Source: Desulfopila sp. IMCC35008 (lineage in GTDB: Bacteria; Desulfobacterota; Desulfobulbia; Desulfobulbales; Desulfocapsaceae). From it: a DNA stretch of 64,000 nt. The number at the start of each line of letters is the position of its first letter. Positions within the stretch are counted from its first letter, which is position 1. A program made the position numbers and the translations under genes. Below the pieces are notes generated by a model, which made no database searches, was not told the origin of the DNA, and saw only the letters and a list, made by a program, of their open reading frames with translations. The stretch lies in assembly GCF_010646885.2 (NCBI RefSeq), contig NZ_CP050700.1, positions 1,824,501-1,888,500 on the forward strand, given 5' to 3'. Below, one piece after another: positions 34,137 through 42,879 of the stretch.

Positions 34137-34805
34137 ATGAAACGAATCATTAATTCGATTTTGACGTTCGGTATAATGATGACCCTCATTACACCGGCAT
34201 ACACATCTTTTGCCACCGGGGATGAAACGCTCAACAGTGAAGAGCTTATGAAAGAGCTGGAAGAAACTGTGAAACTTAATAGTGAAAAGATGGCAAAGTT
34301 AAAACCGGAGATTGATGCTACGAGCGAAAAACTCAAAACAATGGTCCATGAGTCGGTGGATAAAGGTTTTGTACGTATGGAGGAATTCAGCAAGCGCTTT
34401 GATGAGATCTCAAAAGAAACAGAGGTAAAAGTAAAGGAATTCCTTACCAGTGAGGAATACGAGAAATTCAAGGGGTATTTGACCCAAATTGATAAAGAGG
34501 CTCTTCAGGAAGCAAAAAATCAAATTTCTGAAGACTTAAACGAGCTCCTGGGCCTGAGTGAAGAGCAGCTTAACGAACTAAAACCAGTTCTTGAAGAGAA
34601 CTTGAACAAAATGGCAGAGATGCTTGACACATTTGCAAAAGAGGGGGCAAAGAGCTGGGCGGAAGTTGCCTCAAAGTATGACGAATTGAGTGAGGAACTA
34701 AAGGAAAAATTAAAGACTATTCTCGATAGCAGCCAGCTTGAAAAGCTCGATAAATATAAACAGGAGAAGCGAGGCAAGCTGCAGAAAGAACTGGTGGAAG
34801 TTTAA
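34137..34805 (+). CDS. Exported helical protein with an internal duplication
   Basis: A 222-residue protein with a signal peptide (residues 1-26, TSFA end) and an otherwise charged alpha-helical, coiled-coil-forming body. Residues 47-118 and 140-210 are two copies of one unit: LNSEKMAKLKPEI and LSEEQLNELKPVL begin the copies, and TSEEYEKFKGY and DSSQLEKLDKY end them. The shape resembles Spy/CpxP-like periplasmic helical proteins, but no LTxxQ signature is present and homology is uncertain. AAGGAG is six bases before the ATG. Confidence 0.75.
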   Translation: MKRIINSILTFGIMMTLITPAYTSFATGDETLNSEELMKELEETVKLNSEKMAKLKPEIDATSEKLKTMVHESVDKGFVRMEEFSKRFDEISKETEVKVKEFLTSEEYEKFKGYLTQIDKEALQEAKNQISEDLNELLGLSEEQLNELKPVLEENLNKMAEMLDTFAKEGAKSWAEVASKYDELSEELKEKLKTILDSSQLEKLDKYKQEKRGKLQKELVEV

Positions 34806-34826
34806 TGTATAATAATGGCTACTCCT

Positions 34827-34860
34827 GACCTGGGGGGGAGGTCTCAGGTCTGTCATTTTT
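34827..34860 (+). terminator. Possible Rho-independent terminator
   Basis: GACCTG (34827-34832) and CAGGTC (34845-34850) form a stem with a G-rich loop, followed shortly by CATTTTT. It lies 22 bases after the helical protein gene. Confidence 0.5.
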
Positions 34861-34884
34861 CCTGATGGGATGCAAACAGGCTTT

Positions 34885-35574
34885 CTACTCTTTGCTATGT
34901 TTGTCGGAGATATAGTTTCCCACCAGCCAGGCGACAAGGACTGCTGTAAAGAACTGACCGATTATCGCCTCCATCTGACACAGGGACGTTGCCCCATGTG
35001 TCTGAGGGGTGATATCCCCATATCCGAGCGTCGTAAGTGTAACCATACTGAAATAGACAAAAACGGTGTATTTATTGCCCTGCATGTTATCGAGTAAAAC
35101 CCCTCCATATGCTGCAGGATTTATCTCGTACAAAAGGGCATAGAGGGCTCCCCAGAAAAGCCCGATAATGAGGTAAAGACAGAGAGTGGCGACAAGAAGT
35201 CGCAACGTCACCCTGGTTGCTTGTTTGAGTTCGGTGATAAAAAAATAAACCAGCAGGCCCAGGTAAATAGAGAGCAGGAGGTATGAACCGGTCCTGCTGA
35301 AAGGGATAATATTGTAGATCCCGATCCAGTATAGTGAAAGTACGGGAAGGAGTAGGGTCATGGCAAAAGTCCTTTGTCTTTTTTCCTTACGAACAGCATA
35401 GACGCTAAAAAAAAGTGTGATGGATAGTGTCGCATGGGCGACGATGGCAAGTGAGGGATAAGGGGAGAGGAAAGGGCTGCCGAATATGTATATGAGAAGA
35501 AAAAACAGTAATGTCTTGAAGCCTTGATTGACTGGTATGTCACGTTTTATCTGCTGGCCCATTTTTTCTTCCAT
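34885..35574 (-). CDS. Two-transmembrane-type potassium channel protein (ion_trans_2)
   Basis: An inner-membrane protein of 229 residues with about six hydrophobic segments. The last two enclose the pore loop TLTTLGYGDITP, a K+ selectivity filter (TLGYGD), as in Ion_trans_2 channels; no regulatory RCK domain follows. ATG 35574 (MEEKMGQQIK) was chosen; the frame stays open to 35652 and ATG 35562 (MGQQ) is also possible. No strong ribosome binding site is seen for any. Single gene. Confidence 0.85.
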   Translation of the reverse strand: MEEKMGQQIKRDIPVNQGFKTLLFFLLIYIFGSPFLSPYPSLAIVAHATLSITLFFSVYAVRKEKRQRTFAMTLLLPVLSLYWIGIYNIIPFSRTGSYLLLSIYLGLLVYFFITELKQATRVTLRLLVATLCLYLIIGLFWGALYALLYEINPAAYGGVLLDNMQGNKYTVFVYFSMVTLTTLGYGDITPQTHGATSLCQMEAIIGQFFTAVLVAWLVGNYISDKHSKE

Positions 35575-35846
35575 TGATCTTTGACTTTTCAATATTTCAA
35601 TACCCGAATATGCAACGTAGTCAGTATGCACTATTATTGGTAAAAATTGCAATGTGAGTCAGAACTATTTTTTTATATATTACCAAATAGATGCCCACTT
35701 CACGTAGAAGGTATCTGTCTTGTTGGAGTGCCTTCCAACAGGGGGCAATAAAGTGTCATATACCTGGAAATGGATAGTTGAGATTTTTATGCCGGTCCGT
35801 TTGTACGTCGGTATTCCATAAGGTGTAATAGGAGTAGGGTACTGTT

Positions 35847-37739
35847 TTGACAATATATGTTTCTGCTGCATTATTTGTGTATGGGCCGGGCGGTGAGCAA
35901 CACCGGGAACTGGTTGAACAGAATTCCTTCGGAATCAATATCAAATCGGTTTCGATATCTGAACTTATCAGGAATAAGGAACAGCTGTTCAGCGAACTTC
36001 GGCATGTAGTTGTTTGTGGAGCTCTGCAGGATATAAAAGCGGTACTGCATTACAGTCATGAGTTTGGCTTTAGCATTGGTATAATACCATTACCCCATCA
36101 ACTCCAGTTAAAGAAGAGTTACGGCTTACCAGGTGGTCTTTCAGATGCGCTTGAGTTGGCACTTCGTAATAATCCATCGCCGGTTGATATCGTCTTTTGT
36201 AACGATAAAATATTAATGTTCAAAGGGAGCGTCGGCCAGGTTCCGTTGATTGATAATCCTGAAAAAGATAGTAAATATAAGATATTGGTGAATGGTTTTC
36301 GCCGGCTTCTGTCGCTTCACCTCTTTCCTTTTACCTTTACAACATTCGGGACCAATAAGGCAAAGGTGACAACCGCAGCCAGTGGCATCCTGCTCTTTGA
36401 GAATCCTAAGAAAAGTTTTGCCACCAAGCTCGTCTCGGATGATCTTTCCTTGACGGATAGGACGCTGTCGATGCTTGTGGTTGCACCACTCTCGGTGGTG
36501 GCCTATCTGCAACTTATGATTCTACGTCTTTTCTCTGGTTACGGATCAGGAAAAATCCCGGATTCCATTGGGTATATCAAGAGTCCTCACTTGCTTATCG
36601 AGTCGAACCTGGAACTCAATGTCAAACTTGATGGCACAGTCGAGACTTCGACCCCCCTTGAGTGTAAGGTCGTATCGGATGCTGTCAGGGTAAATCATGG
36701 TCGGGATAAAACAGTAACTGCAGGTTCTGCCGGTAAGGAAAAATCGATCACCCATACCCTGCCTACCGGTAAGGAGTTGTTGAAAGTAGGGGTGAAACGG
36801 GTGCCGTTTTTCACCTATGCTTCTGAAGAAAGATTTAAGGATCTTTTCATTTCGTTGCGTGAAGACGGGCGGATCGACTCCAAATATGTTGTTCTCATGG
36901 CACTTAGTACGGTACTTGCTACAATAGGTCTGTATCTTGACAGCGGTTCTGTAGTTATTGGTGCCATGTTGCTGGCCCCTCTGATGGCACCGATAATTTC
37001 CATGGCTATGAGTATCCTGCGTTTTGACAGGAAACTATTCAAGCAGTCTTTTTATAAGATCTCCCTGGGGGTATTTATTGCGCTGTTCATCTCTGCCCTG
37101 TTCACCATGGTCCTGCACTATCATCCTTTTACCGCTGAGATGCAGGCACGACTCAACCCGACAATGCTTGACTTGTTTGTGGCTATTGCAGCAGGCATAG
37201 CAGGTGCCTATACCAAGTCATACAAAGAAATCCTGCAGAGCCTTGCCGGAGTTGCAATCGCAGTCGCCCTGGTCCCACCTTTGGCTGTGGCTGGTATAGG
37301 CCTTGGGCGAATGGAGTTCTTGTTTTTTCAGCAGGCGTTTCTTTTATTTTCGACAAACCTGATAGGAATTATCCTCGCGGCAACCCTGTCTTTCAGAGTG
37401 TTAGGTTTTTCCCCGGTGGTACGTGATAAGCGCGGTATGCTGGTTGTACTGACGTTTTTGATCGCAATTTCTGTCCCTTTGTTTATGGGGTTTCAATCCA
37501 TAGTAACAAAAGCGAGATTTGAAAAAAGCTGGAAAAAGGAGAGGTTCCTTGTCAATGAAAAATATCTTATTGTGAATACGGCTAAACTGCATGAGTTCCG
37601 GGATAAAAACCTTCTAATCGTCGATATCCACGCCAGGGAGCCGCTGAATAGATATGACCTGACCGTGTTTAAGCAGAAAATCCAGCAGAATTTTGCTGAG
37701 GACTTGCAGATCAGAGCTAGAATTATTTATATACCATAA
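35847..37739 (+). CDS. DUF389 (TIGR00341-like) membrane protein with N-terminal DAGK-like region
   Basis: A 630-residue inner-membrane protein. Residues about 1-230 look like a lipid or sphingoid-base kinase-like domain (ELVEQNSFGIN, LPGGLSDALELALRN, VDIVFCNDK), but the canonical GGDGT is not recognised. Residues about 330-560 form the DUF389/TIGR00341 core with about six membrane segments (VIGAMLLAPLMAPIISMAMS; AVALVPPLAVAGIGLGR). The TTG start at 35847 follows AGGG by seven bases. A 16-base gap separates it from the next gene, so they are probably cotranscribed. Function of DUF389 is not established. Confidence 0.82.
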   Translation: MTIYVSAALFVYGPGGEQHRELVEQNSFGINIKSVSISELIRNKEQLFSELRHVVVCGALQDIKAVLHYSHEFGFSIGIIPLPHQLQLKKSYGLPGGLSDALELALRNNPSPVDIVFCNDKILMFKGSVGQVPLIDNPEKDSKYKILVNGFRRLLSLHLFPFTFTTFGTNKAKVTTAASGILLFENPKKSFATKLVSDDLSLTDRTLSMLVVAPLSVVAYLQLMILRLFSGYGSGKIPDSIGYIKSPHLLIESNLELNVKLDGTVETSTPLECKVVSDAVRVNHGRDKTVTAGSAGKEKSITHTLPTGKELLKVGVKRVPFFTYASEERFKDLFISLREDGRIDSKYVVLMALSTVLATIGLYLDSGSVVIGAMLLAPLMAPIISMAMSILRFDRKLFKQSFYKISLGVFIALFISALFTMVLHYHPFTAEMQARLNPTMLDLFVAIAAGIAGAYTKSYKEILQSLAGVAIAVALVPPLAVAGIGLGRMEFLFFQQAFLLFSTNLIGIILAATLSFRVLGFSPVVRDKRGMLVVLTFLIAISVPLFMGFQSIVTKARFEKSWKKERFLVNEKYLIVNTAKLHEFRDKNLLIVDIHAREPLNRYDLTVFKQKIQQNFAEDLQIRARIIYIP

Positions 37740-37755
37740 GTAGCGGGTACTATAC

Positions 37756-38913
37756 ATGAACAGGTATTGTGGCAATAGTATAATACTGATTTTACTTGTT
37801 ATTATCGGCCTGCTGGCTGGTTGTGAGAACGAGAGTTTGCCGGAGATCCTTCCCAGTGGGAAAACAGTCAGGATAGGTGTTATTGCCCCTATAAGCGGGG
37901 TTGATGAGTCAATCGGTAAAAACGGCCTGGCAGGAATCAAGGCAGCCTTACAGGTTCAACCGTACCTACTGAACGGTGATAAGATTGACATTGTGCTGGA
38001 AGATGATGGATCAGACGCAAATTTAACCGTGGCTGCTGCCAAAAAACTGGTACACCAGGAGAAGGTGGCAGCAATATTGGTACTGTCCAGGAGTTCATCG
38101 GTACTGGCTCTTTCAGAGTTGGCTGATACGCTTGAGACTCCATTTCTTGCGCTGATATCCTCACATCCATTAGTAACAAATACTAAATGGGCTGCCCAGC
38201 TCATATTCGATGATGAGAGTCAGGGGATTATCTCTGCATTGTATGTCAGAGACGAACTGCTTATGGACAGTGTTACTGTTTTCAAGCAGATCGATGACCT
38301 TCATTCCGTTTTTCTGGCCGACCAGTTTGTGATGAAGTTCAAGGAGTCGGGTGGGAGGGTCAGGGTAGTTGGTATCGGTGATCAAAATATTGGTTATAAA
38401 GAGCTATTGGAGGGCCTTTCTCCCCAGGAGCAGAATTTCTTTTATATGCCTATTGATGCGTCGCAGGTGTTGCAAATTGAAAAGGCTACCCGGGAACTGG
38501 GGATGCAACCTCAGGTAATGGTGAGCGATGGAGTAGCAGGCAATATCCTGCTGCAGTTTGAAGATGATGTTACATTGCTCAATGGTATGATGGCAGTGGA
38601 TGTTTTTTCAAACAACGCGAAGAAGACAGAATATGGTCGTTTGATGGAGAAAAGTTTTAATGAGAATTTTCAGGAACCGGGGACAACGTTGGCGGCTTTG
38701 GGCTGTGAAGGGATGTCTTATCTATTGATGGCCATGCAGAAGTGCGGTGATTCGACAGATCGGGAATGTATCAAAAACAAAATCCGTTCCCATGAGACTT
38801 TTATGGGGTTCTCCGGAGCATTTCGTATAAAAACGAACGGCAAGATAGAAAGACCTGTTTTTATCAATTTGATAGATGATGGCAAACTTAAGAATATCGT
38901 GAAAATCTACTGA
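37756..38913 (+). CDS. Leucine-binding-type (Peripla_BP_6) lipoprotein
   Basis: A 385-residue periplasmic binding lipoprotein: signal peptide and lipobox LLAGC with the lipidated Cys at 23, then a type I periplasmic-binding fold typical of branched-chain amino acid or amide receptors (RIGVIAPISGVDESIGKNGL; VLEDDGSDANLTVAAAKKLV). Ligand unknown. No ABC permease or ATPase gene is nearby, so it may feed a distant transporter or serve as a sensor. It follows the DUF389 gene by 16 bases. Confidence 0.87.
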   Translation: MNRYCGNSIILILLVIIGLLAGCENESLPEILPSGKTVRIGVIAPISGVDESIGKNGLAGIKAALQVQPYLLNGDKIDIVLEDDGSDANLTVAAAKKLVHQEKVAAILVLSRSSSVLALSELADTLETPFLALISSHPLVTNTKWAAQLIFDDESQGIISALYVRDELLMDSVTVFKQIDDLHSVFLADQFVMKFKESGGRVRVVGIGDQNIGYKELLEGLSPQEQNFFYMPIDASQVLQIEKATRELGMQPQVMVSDGVAGNILLQFEDDVTLLNGMMAVDVFSNNAKKTEYGRLMEKSFNENFQEPGTTLAALGCEGMSYLLMAMQKCGDSTDRECIKNKIRSHETFMGFSGAFRIKTNGKIERPVFINLIDDGKLKNIVKIY

Positions 38914-38942
38914 TAATACCACATGAGATAATCCAAAATATA

Positions 38943-39209
38943 TTGTTTCGAATTTGCAGGATTGGGTCGCTTTCTGCACTGGCGTTCATTTATGTTTTCT
39001 CAGTAAATATCGTGTTTGGGCAGACAGCGATGTCGAATGCTCATCAAAGTGGTGTGAAGTTGGCACGTGCAGGCAAGTTTGATGAAGCTCTCACCATTCT
39101 TCATTCGCTTCATCAAGATGATCCGGAAAACCGTGAATATATCTACGACCTCGATCTTCTTGTCAGAGACCATTCATCCCGAAATTATGACGTTAAAGTC
39201 TGTAAATAG
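38943..39209 (+). pseudogene. Truncated TPR (PgaA-like) outer-membrane protein N-terminus
   Basis: Only 88 residues: a hydrophobic signal-like stretch (SLSALAFIYVFSVNIVFGQ), then SGVKLARAGKFDEALTILHS and LHQDDPENREYIYDL, the first TPR-like helices of PgaA-type poly-N-acetylglucosamine exporters. The sequence then departs from the family and ends at TAG. The frame would begin at a TTG (38943) with no ribosome binding site. It is probably a remnant of a much longer gene (about 700-800 residues), 30 bases after the binding lipoprotein. Confidence 0.5.
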
Positions 39210-39219
39210 CATTTAAAAG

Positions 39220-39247
39220 TTGACACCGGGGGATTCCAGATTATGAT
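39220..39247 (+). promoter_or_regulatory. Sigma-70 type promoter upstream of tig
   Basis: TTGACA at 39220-39225 and TATGAT at 39242-39247 are 16 bases apart. The start would be about 215 bases upstream of the tig start codon. Confidence 0.6.
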
Positions 39248-39462
39248 TTGCCCGTATTTTTTTATTATGGGGGAGGTGCGTCCCCGGTCCGATGGTGTTG
39301 TACATCACGACATATTGAGCTGAAATTCGGACCATTACTATATTAGAAATCCAGGAAATATCTCCCGCATGGTCGAGAATAAATTAACTGTAAGGTTAGT
39401 TTATATAAGTTCGGCGGGAGAGAGATAGTTGACAGGGAAATATTTAAAAAAGGAAAAAACAG

Positions 39463-40803
39463 ATGGAAGTTACGATCGAAGGTGTCAGTGAACTAACAAA
39501 AAAAGTTACCATCACCCTGCCGGAAGGCGAAGTGCAGCCGAAGCTGAATGAAGCATATGACAAGCTGAAAAAGGATGCGAAAATGAAAGGGTTCAGGAGA
39601 GGCAAAGTACCGCGCTCCATTATAGTTAAAAACTATAAGCCCCAGGTGGAAGGTGAGGTCGGAGAGAAACTTGTTCAGGAAACCTATTTTGATGTTATTG
39701 AGAAAGAAGATATCGATCCTGTAACCCATCCTGAGATCCAAAGTGTTACATACAACGATGATGGCTCTTTTACCTATATTGCCAATGTTGATGTTCGACC
39801 GGTTTTCGAACTTGCTGAGTATAAAGGCCTGGAAATTCCGAAGCCGGATACTCTGGTAACTGACGAAGAGATCGAGCTTGAGCTGTTGTCCCTGCAAAAA
39901 GAAATGGCGGTATTGAAGTCCGTTGAAGATGATCGTCCGGTTGCAGAAGGTGACGTGGTTATCGTTGACTTCCAGGGTTTCCATAAAGGCCATGCAATGA
40001 AGCAGGTTCGCAACGAAGACTACTCTGTCGATGTTGGTTCCGGCCGAATGGGCAAAGAGTTTGAGGAAAAACTGATCGGCATGAAAAATGGTGAGGAGGC
40101 GAGCCATGAGGTTGACTTTCCTGAGGCTCACCCGAATCCGATCCTTCAGGGTAAGACCGTCGAGTTCAAGGTGAAGGTAAAAGATGTAAAAGAGCGAGTA
40201 CTCGCTGAATTGAACGATGAGTTTGCAGCTGAGGTAAGTGAGAATTTCAAGACCCTGGAAGAACTCAAGGCATCAATCCGTGAGCGTCGAACCAAGGAGC
40301 GTGAAGAGGGGGCGGAAGGAACTATCGCTGATTCTATCATGCAGAAATTGCTTGCGCAGCATGATTTTGAAGTACCCAACCGACTGGTTGCCTTTGAGAT
40401 TGAGCAGATGATCAAGCAGACAGAAGACCAGCTCAAGCAGGGCGGCATGACCCTCGAAGCGGCAGGACTCTCCCGCGAGACCCTGGCAGAGCAGAACTCA
40501 GAGGTGGCTACCAAGCGTGTTCGAGGTGACTTTATCTTAAAGAAGATTGGTGAGACTGAAGAGATAAAGGTTGAAGACGAGGACCTTGAACGCGGTTTCA
40601 AGCGGATCGGCGACCAATATAATATGCCGGTATCCCAGGTGAAGGAATATTTCCAGAGCCGTGATGACTTGCTCCCGTTCATGAATGAACTGCTCAACGA
40701 AAAAATCCTTGCCTTCCTGAAAGAAAATGCAGTGATGGTAGATGCGCCTGAGGCTCCTGTGGCAGATGCTGAGCCGGAAGAAAAAACAGAAGATAGCGAA
40801 TAA
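39463..40803 (+). CDS. tig: Trigger factor (ribosome-associated chaperone)
   Basis: A cytosolic folding chaperone of 446 residues that binds nascent chains at the ribosome exit. The N-terminal ribosome-binding domain carries the signature GFRRGKVPRSII near residue 45, the middle FKBP-like prolyl isomerase domain spans about 150-245, and the C-terminal chaperone arms are Glu/Lys-rich. The extreme C-terminus is an acidic tail (ADAEPEEKTEDSE). It begins the tig-clpP-clpX-lon block; the next gene is 153 bases downstream. Confidence 0.95.
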   Translation: MEVTIEGVSELTKKVTITLPEGEVQPKLNEAYDKLKKDAKMKGFRRGKVPRSIIVKNYKPQVEGEVGEKLVQETYFDVIEKEDIDPVTHPEIQSVTYNDDGSFTYIANVDVRPVFELAEYKGLEIPKPDTLVTDEEIELELLSLQKEMAVLKSVEDDRPVAEGDVVIVDFQGFHKGHAMKQVRNEDYSVDVGSGRMGKEFEEKLIGMKNGEEASHEVDFPEAHPNPILQGKTVEFKVKVKDVKERVLAELNDEFAAEVSENFKTLEELKASIRERRTKEREEGAEGTIADSIMQKLLAQHDFEVPNRLVAFEIEQMIKQTEDQLKQGGMTLEAAGLSRETLAEQNSEVATKRVRGDFILKKIGETEEIKVEDEDLERGFKRIGDQYNMPVSQVKEYFQSRDDLLPFMNELLNEKILAFLKENAVMVDAPEAPVADAEPEEKTEDSE

Positions 40804-40956
40804 ATTTAAGGTTCCCGTCTGGCATTTTGCGGGATCGTATATATGTTTTCGTCTGCATGACGCTGCAGTTGCTTCGTCGCAGAAAGTAAACCAAATATCG
40901 ACGACTGCACAGGTGAAACGCATCCTGTTGCAGTCGTCCCATTTCAGGAGATAGGT

Positions 40957-41559
40957 ATGAATCTAGTGCCAATGGTGGTGGAGCAGAGCCCGAGAGGCGA
41001 ACGTGCTTATGATATTTACTCCCGCCTGTTGAAAGAGCGGATTGTTTTTCTTGGTTCAGGTGTAAACGACGACGTCGCCAATGTTATTATTGCCCAGCTG
41101 TTATTCCTTGAGGCAGAAGATCCGGAAAAGGATATTACATTTTATATCAACTCTCCCGGAGGTTCTGTTACCGCTGGTATGGCAATTTATGATACCATGC
41201 AATATGTGAAGTGTGATATCGCCACTCTCTGCATGGGGCAGGCGGCCTCAATGGGAGCGCTACTGCTTGCTGCCGGCTGTGATAAGAAGAGGTATGCACT
41301 GCCCAATTCACGCATCATGATCCATCAGCCCATGGGTGGTTTTCAGGGCCAGGCCACCGATATTGATATTCATGCCAGGGAAATTCTCCGGATGCGTGAG
41401 GACTTAAATAAAATCCTCTCTCGTCACACCGGCCACCCTGTTGAAAAAATCGGTGTGGATACAGAACGTGATAATTTCATGAGTGCAGAAGAGGCGGTTG
41501 AATATGGTATAATAGACAAAGTACTCGTCAACCGTGAAGAGTTAGCAGAGGACAAATAA
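40957..41559 (+). CDS. clpP: ATP-dependent Clp protease proteolytic subunit
   Basis: A serine peptidase of 200 residues that forms the double-heptamer chamber of ClpXP. The catalytic Ser lies in MGQAASMGA and the His in MIHQPMGG; the Asp is in [23 protein letters not shown] and the INSPGGSV handle region are typical. AGGAG lies before ATG 40957. The clpX start follows two bases after its stop, so the partners are cotranscribed. Confidence 0.97.
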   Translation: MNLVPMVVEQSPRGERAYDIYSRLLKERIVFLGSGVNDDVANVIIAQLLFLEAEDPEKDITFYINSPGGSVTAGMAIYDTMQYVKCDIATLCMGQAASMGALLLAAGCDKKRYALPNSRIMIHQPMGGFQGQATDIDIHAREILRMREDLNKILSRHTGHPVEKIGVDTERDNFMSAEEAVEYGIIDKVLVNREELAEDK

Positions 41560-41561
41560 AA

Positions 41562-42830
41562 ATGAGTGACATTGACACAAACGAACCTGAATGTCATTGT
41601 TCGTTTTGCGGTAAAAACCAGGAAGAAGTTGAAAAACTTATAGCAGGACCGGATGTTTACATCTGCGATGAGTGCATTGAACTCTGTAATGAGATCGTCA
41701 ATGAAGAAGGAAGCGGTGAAGGAGAGGGGGAAGAGGATGACTTACAGGCCTCCCTCAAACCCAAAGAGATCCACCAGTACCTCAATGATTATGTAATCGG
41801 TCAGGAATATGCCAAGAAGGTGCTCTCCGTCGCTGTTCACAATCATTATAAGAGGATTGATGCGCCGGTTCATGAAGACGACGTAGAGCTTCAGAAGTCG
41901 AACATTATCCTGATAGGACCGACCGGATCCGGTAAGACACTGGTTGCCCAGACCCTCGCTCGCATCCTGAATGTTCCTTTTTGCATGGCTGATGCCACAA
42001 CCCTGACAGAAGCCGGGTATGTCGGTGACGATGTCGAGAACATCCTGGTGAATTTACTACAGGCTGCCGATTATGATATTGAGAAGGCAGAACGGGGTAT
42101 CATATATATTGACGAAATAGATAAGATTGCCCGTAAGTCAGACAGCCCGTCCCTGACCAGGGATGTGTCGGGCGAAGGTGTGCAGCAGGCCTTGCTCAAA
42201 ATCATTGAGGGAACAGTTGCTTCCATCCCGCCCAAAGGTGGCAGGAAACATCCACAGCAGGAATTGGTCAAGTTGGATACCACCAACATCCTTTTTATCT
42301 GCGGTGGTGCCTTTGTCGGTCTTGATTCGGTTGTGAAGCGCAGGGAAGGCAAGAAATCCATCGGTTTTGGTGCTGAGGTCATGGGCGAATCCAAGAAAAA
42401 GCTTGGAGAACTGCTCGAAGCTGTCCAGCCGGAAGATTTGCTGAAATTTGGTTTGATACCGGAGTTAGTTGGACGATTGCCGGTTATTGCTACCATGAAG
42501 GAGCTTCTCGAGGAAGATCTTGTACGCATCCTTAAAGAGCCGAAAAACGCTCTTACCAAACAGTACCAGAAGTTGTTTGATTTTGAGAATATCCAGCTTC
42601 GTTTTACCGAAGGCGCCCTGCTGGCTATTGCTAAAAAAGCACTGGTGAGAAAATCCGGTGCCCGTGGTCTGCGTTCTGTGATGGAGCAGGCGATGCTTGA
42701 GGTGATGTACGATCTTCCATCCAAGGAAAATGTGCAGGAGTGCGTTATCAGCGAGCAAGTAATTAATAATGGTGAATATCCGGTTGTGTTGTACCAGAAC
42801 ACCCCTGAGGATTCACTGAAAACGGCCTAA
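41562..42830 (+). CDS. clpX: ATP-dependent Clp protease ATP-binding subunit
   Basis: The AAA+ unfoldase of ClpXP, 422 residues. The N-terminal zinc domain ([17 protein letters not shown]...CDECIELC) recruits adaptors and substrates. Walker A is [12 protein letters not shown], Walker [11 protein letters not shown], and the sensor and arginine regions (ELVGRLPVI) are present; the IGF loop for ClpP docking appears as SIGFGAEV. It is two bases after clpP and 49 bases before lon. Confidence 0.97.
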   Translation: MSDIDTNEPECHCSFCGKNQEEVEKLIAGPDVYICDECIELCNEIVNEEGSGEGEGEEDDLQASLKPKEIHQYLNDYVIGQEYAKKVLSVAVHNHYKRIDAPVHEDDVELQKSNIILIGPTGSGKTLVAQTLARILNVPFCMADATTLTEAGYVGDDVENILVNLLQAADYDIEKAERGIIYIDEIDKIARKSDSPSLTRDVSGEGVQQALLKIIEGTVASIPPKGGRKHPQQELVKLDTTNILFICGGAFVGLDSVVKRREGKKSIGFGAEVMGESKKKLGELLEAVQPEDLLKFGLIPELVGRLPVIATMKELLEEDLVRILKEPKNALTKQYQKLFDFENIQLRFTEGALLAIAKKALVRKSGARGLRSVMEQAMLEVMYDLPSKENVQECVISEQVINNGEYPVVLYQNTPEDSLKTA

Positions 42831-42879
42831 GCCGGGTGCGCGGCATAACGTGCGCCTTGTTTTAATACAAGGAGAATTC

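Noticed and set aside
33962..34471. A 169-codon minus-strand ORF over the helical protein gene
   Set aside because: It is antisense to a signal-peptide protein with a good ribosome binding site; its Ser/Phe-rich composition is typical of the antisense of Glu/Lys-rich coding sequence.
42071..42802. A 243-codon minus-strand ORF inside clpX
   Set aside because: clpX has all expected motifs in the other strand; this frame is long only because of codon bias.
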